64,000 nucleotides of DNA, taken from contig NZ_CP053896.1 of assembly GCF_013255915.1 (NCBI RefSeq), positions 2,108,001 to 2,172,000 on the forward strand, in the 5' to 3' direction. Source of the stretch: Providencia rettgeri. Its GTDB lineage: Bacteria > Pseudomonadota > Gammaproteobacteria > Enterobacterales > Enterobacteriaceae. A program made the translations under genes and the position numbers. Positions 62,620 to 64,000 of this stretch are shown here, piece after piece (position 1 is the stretch's first letter; every line of letters starts with the position of its first letter). Below the pieces are notes generated by a model. That model saw only the letters and a list, made by a program, of their open reading frames with translations, did not search any database and was not told the DNA's origin.

Positions 62620-62829
62620 TCAACCATTAGAGCAATGTTCAAAGCTATGTTTAAGTTGTTTAATAGCATATTTTTCTATGTCTCTTAAATTCATATTCAT
62701 GGTATCCAACCCTTTGATATCCATTTTAAGTGTATGAGTGGAGTTGTCGTCACCGATCAAAGTTATATGCAAGCCTGTAACTTTTGTATTTTCTTCTAAT
62801 ATATTTACTTGAGTTAGATTAAATCGCAT
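62620..62829 (-). CDS. small hypothetical protein
   Basis: 69 residues, MRFNLTQVNILEENTKVTGL, followed by HITLIGDDNSTHTLKMDIKG and a helical end (DIEKYAIKQLKHSFEH). It has a balanced amino-acid composition unlike AT-rich noise. AAAGGTACTTTT lies upstream of the ATG. No family recognised. Confidence 0.6.
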   Translation of the reverse strand: MRFNLTQVNILEENTKVTGLHITLIGDDNSTHTLKMDIKGLDTMNMNLRDIEKYAIKQLKHSFEHCSNG

Positions 62830-63658
62830 AAAAGTACCTTTTATGTAAATTATAATTATTAATTAATTTACTCTAATTGCATGTTTATTTCCTTTACAAA
62901 TAGTTAAAAATTGTAACTGTCATTGTTCTTAAAATTATCATAATAAATATATAAATTTCTCACGATTTATTACTTAAGTTTAAGTTATGGAGACGTCACC
63001 ACCTATAGTATCCATGATAGATGCCTATTCCGTTGAATAATCGTCCGATTTATCCAATAAGATCTAGTGGGTAGCAAAATGAGGAAAATATCACTGGTTA
63101 TTGAAGGGCGTTGTTTCTAAGGTATGCCATCATTTAGCAAAAAAAGCCCCTGCAAGCAGGGGTATCTAATGGAAATGTATATTTATAGTTATTGTTATAA
63201 GGTGCCTGTTGTTTAGATAGGCTATCAGATAATACCAGTGATTAAGGATTAATCCAAATCAGAGTAAGCATAAAATTAAAATAAATGTTTTACAGGGAGG
63301 CTTGCGTTTGAAATTACTAAGCAACTAATTGTTTTTTAATATTAATTTCTTTTTTTAGAACCTAATTCCGAGTGAGTGTAACTACATGATATCTAATGCT
63401 TATGATTAACTTATTGAGAATAATACATAAATCAAACTAAAGTTGGCGAGATGAATGTAAGGTTTTGACTGAATACAAAAACATAATAAGAGTAAAAACG
63501 AGTATTATTTTATAGATTATCTCACGGACAAATGGGAAATTATTGAAGTATAGTAAAGGAATATAATTAAAAAGATAATTAAATCGGTTTTGACTTGAAA
63601 TATAAAATATTACTCCCATAACAGTTATAAATAATCTTTTTAATGTAAGGGATAAAAG
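62830..63658. other. long AT-rich intergenic region with a leftward terminator
   Basis: No convincing gene. CCCCTGC (63147-63153) pairs with GCAGGGG (63156-63162). The A-run 63139-63145 means it works as a terminator for leftward transcription, yet no leftward gene is found to its right except a doubtful low-complexity frame at 63437-63685. A short leftward RNA from 63163-63430 is possible. Confidence 0.45.
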
Positions 63659-64000
63659 ATGACTAATGCACAGTGGGTAATACAAGCATTAAATGCGGTA
63701 TTGGGTGAGAATATTGGTTCATTGCCTGTGGCTAAACAGTATTTTTCGGATAAATATATTCAAGTTGTTGATGGAAAACAAATTGATTTTAATGAATTTA
63801 TTACACATTTGCAGGTATTGAAAGAAGCCACTGAGTCGATTGTTATTACTATTAAATCTATCGCAGAGGGGGATGGATGTGTTCATACTCAACATCTGGC
63901 AAAAGCCACTAAAAAAGATGGTTCAGTAAGTGAATTTGAGGTATTTGCTTGTTTTCAAATAGAAGATGGAAAAATTACCCGTTGCGAAGAATTAACAAGA
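63659..64000 (+). CDS. NTF2/SnoaL-like protein (cut by window edge)
   Basis: 114 codons, MTNAQWVIQALNAVLGENIG, running off the right edge. The order of a helical N-terminus, YIQVVDGKQIDFNEFITHLQ, SIVITIKSIAEGDGCVHTQH, then FQIEDGKITRCEELTR, is that of the SnoaL-like polyketide-cyclase/NTF2 fold. AAGGGATAAAAG precedes the ATG. Function unknown. Confidence 0.82.
   Translation, partial: MTNAQWVIQALNAVLGENIGSLPVAKQYFSDKYIQVVDGKQIDFNEFITHLQVLKEATESIVITIKSIAEGDGCVHTQHLAKATKKDGSVSEFEVFACFQIEDGKITRCEELTR

Noticed and set aside
63437-63685. 82-codon leftward frame before the NTF2-like gene
   Set aside because: Composition is dominated by Ile/Phe/Leu/Tyr as expected from AT-rich non-coding DNA, no ribosome site, and it overlaps the start of a well-supported gene.

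Overview
The window comes from a low-GC member of the Morganellaceae, most likely Providencia (inference). The chromosomal order phoQ-phoP ... purB-hflD-mnmA-nudJ-rluE / icd is the enterobacterial arrangement. The proteins are close to, but not identical with, the E. coli ones, and MrpJ-type regulators of the Proteus/Providencia kind appear near the right end.

Layout. Bases 1-8877 are core chromosome: phoQ (partial) and phoP, a conserved membrane protein, the leftward purB-hflD-mnmA-nudJ-rluE block, and icd reading right. Bases 8714-52365 are a lambda-type (siphovirus-like) prophage of about 43.6 kb integrated in the 3' end of icd, like e14 and phage 21 in E. coli. The phage supplies the last 164 bp of the working icd gene. 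Its modules in order are: int-xis, a phage csrA, small lysogeny genes, cI/cro with repeated operators on both sides, a replication gene with an internal iteron cluster, two DNA methyltransferases, a Lar-type protein, RusA and a DUF968 nuclease, antiterminator Q, a pinholin/SAR-endolysin/Rz/Rz1 lysis cassette, a lambda-like cos site, terminase, portal, a protease-capsid fusion, the tail genes Z-U-V-G-T-H-M-L-K-I-J, tail fibre genes, and an SOS-controlled umuDC pair. Between umuC and the right attachment site sits a leftward two-gene cargo module (50001-51735) that matches no family I know.

Bases 52317-56720, and probably to about 58260, are the wreck of a second, related prophage in tandem. 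A second icd 3' end is followed at almost the same spacing by the C-terminal third of another integrase. Then come unassigned small genes (a two-gene unit, a Rap1a/Tai-type immunity gene, secreted proteins), the last third of a second umuC, and a copy of the flank found after the first umuC. The GC-rich yjhP / methyltransferase fragment / topAI (yjhX) block follows, at the same place relative to umuC as the cargo module of the intact prophage. The stretch between umuC and attR therefore looks like a cargo hotspot in this phage family.

Bases 58739-64000 are chromosome again: two small HTH regulators (one clearly MrpJ-like), long AT-rich gaps, an MmcQ/YjbR protein, tam, a PhzF-family gene, a small unknown protein and the start of an NTF2/SnoaL-like gene.

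I found no rRNA, tRNA, CRISPR array or complete insertion sequence. All functional names are from motif recognition by eye; no database search was run.
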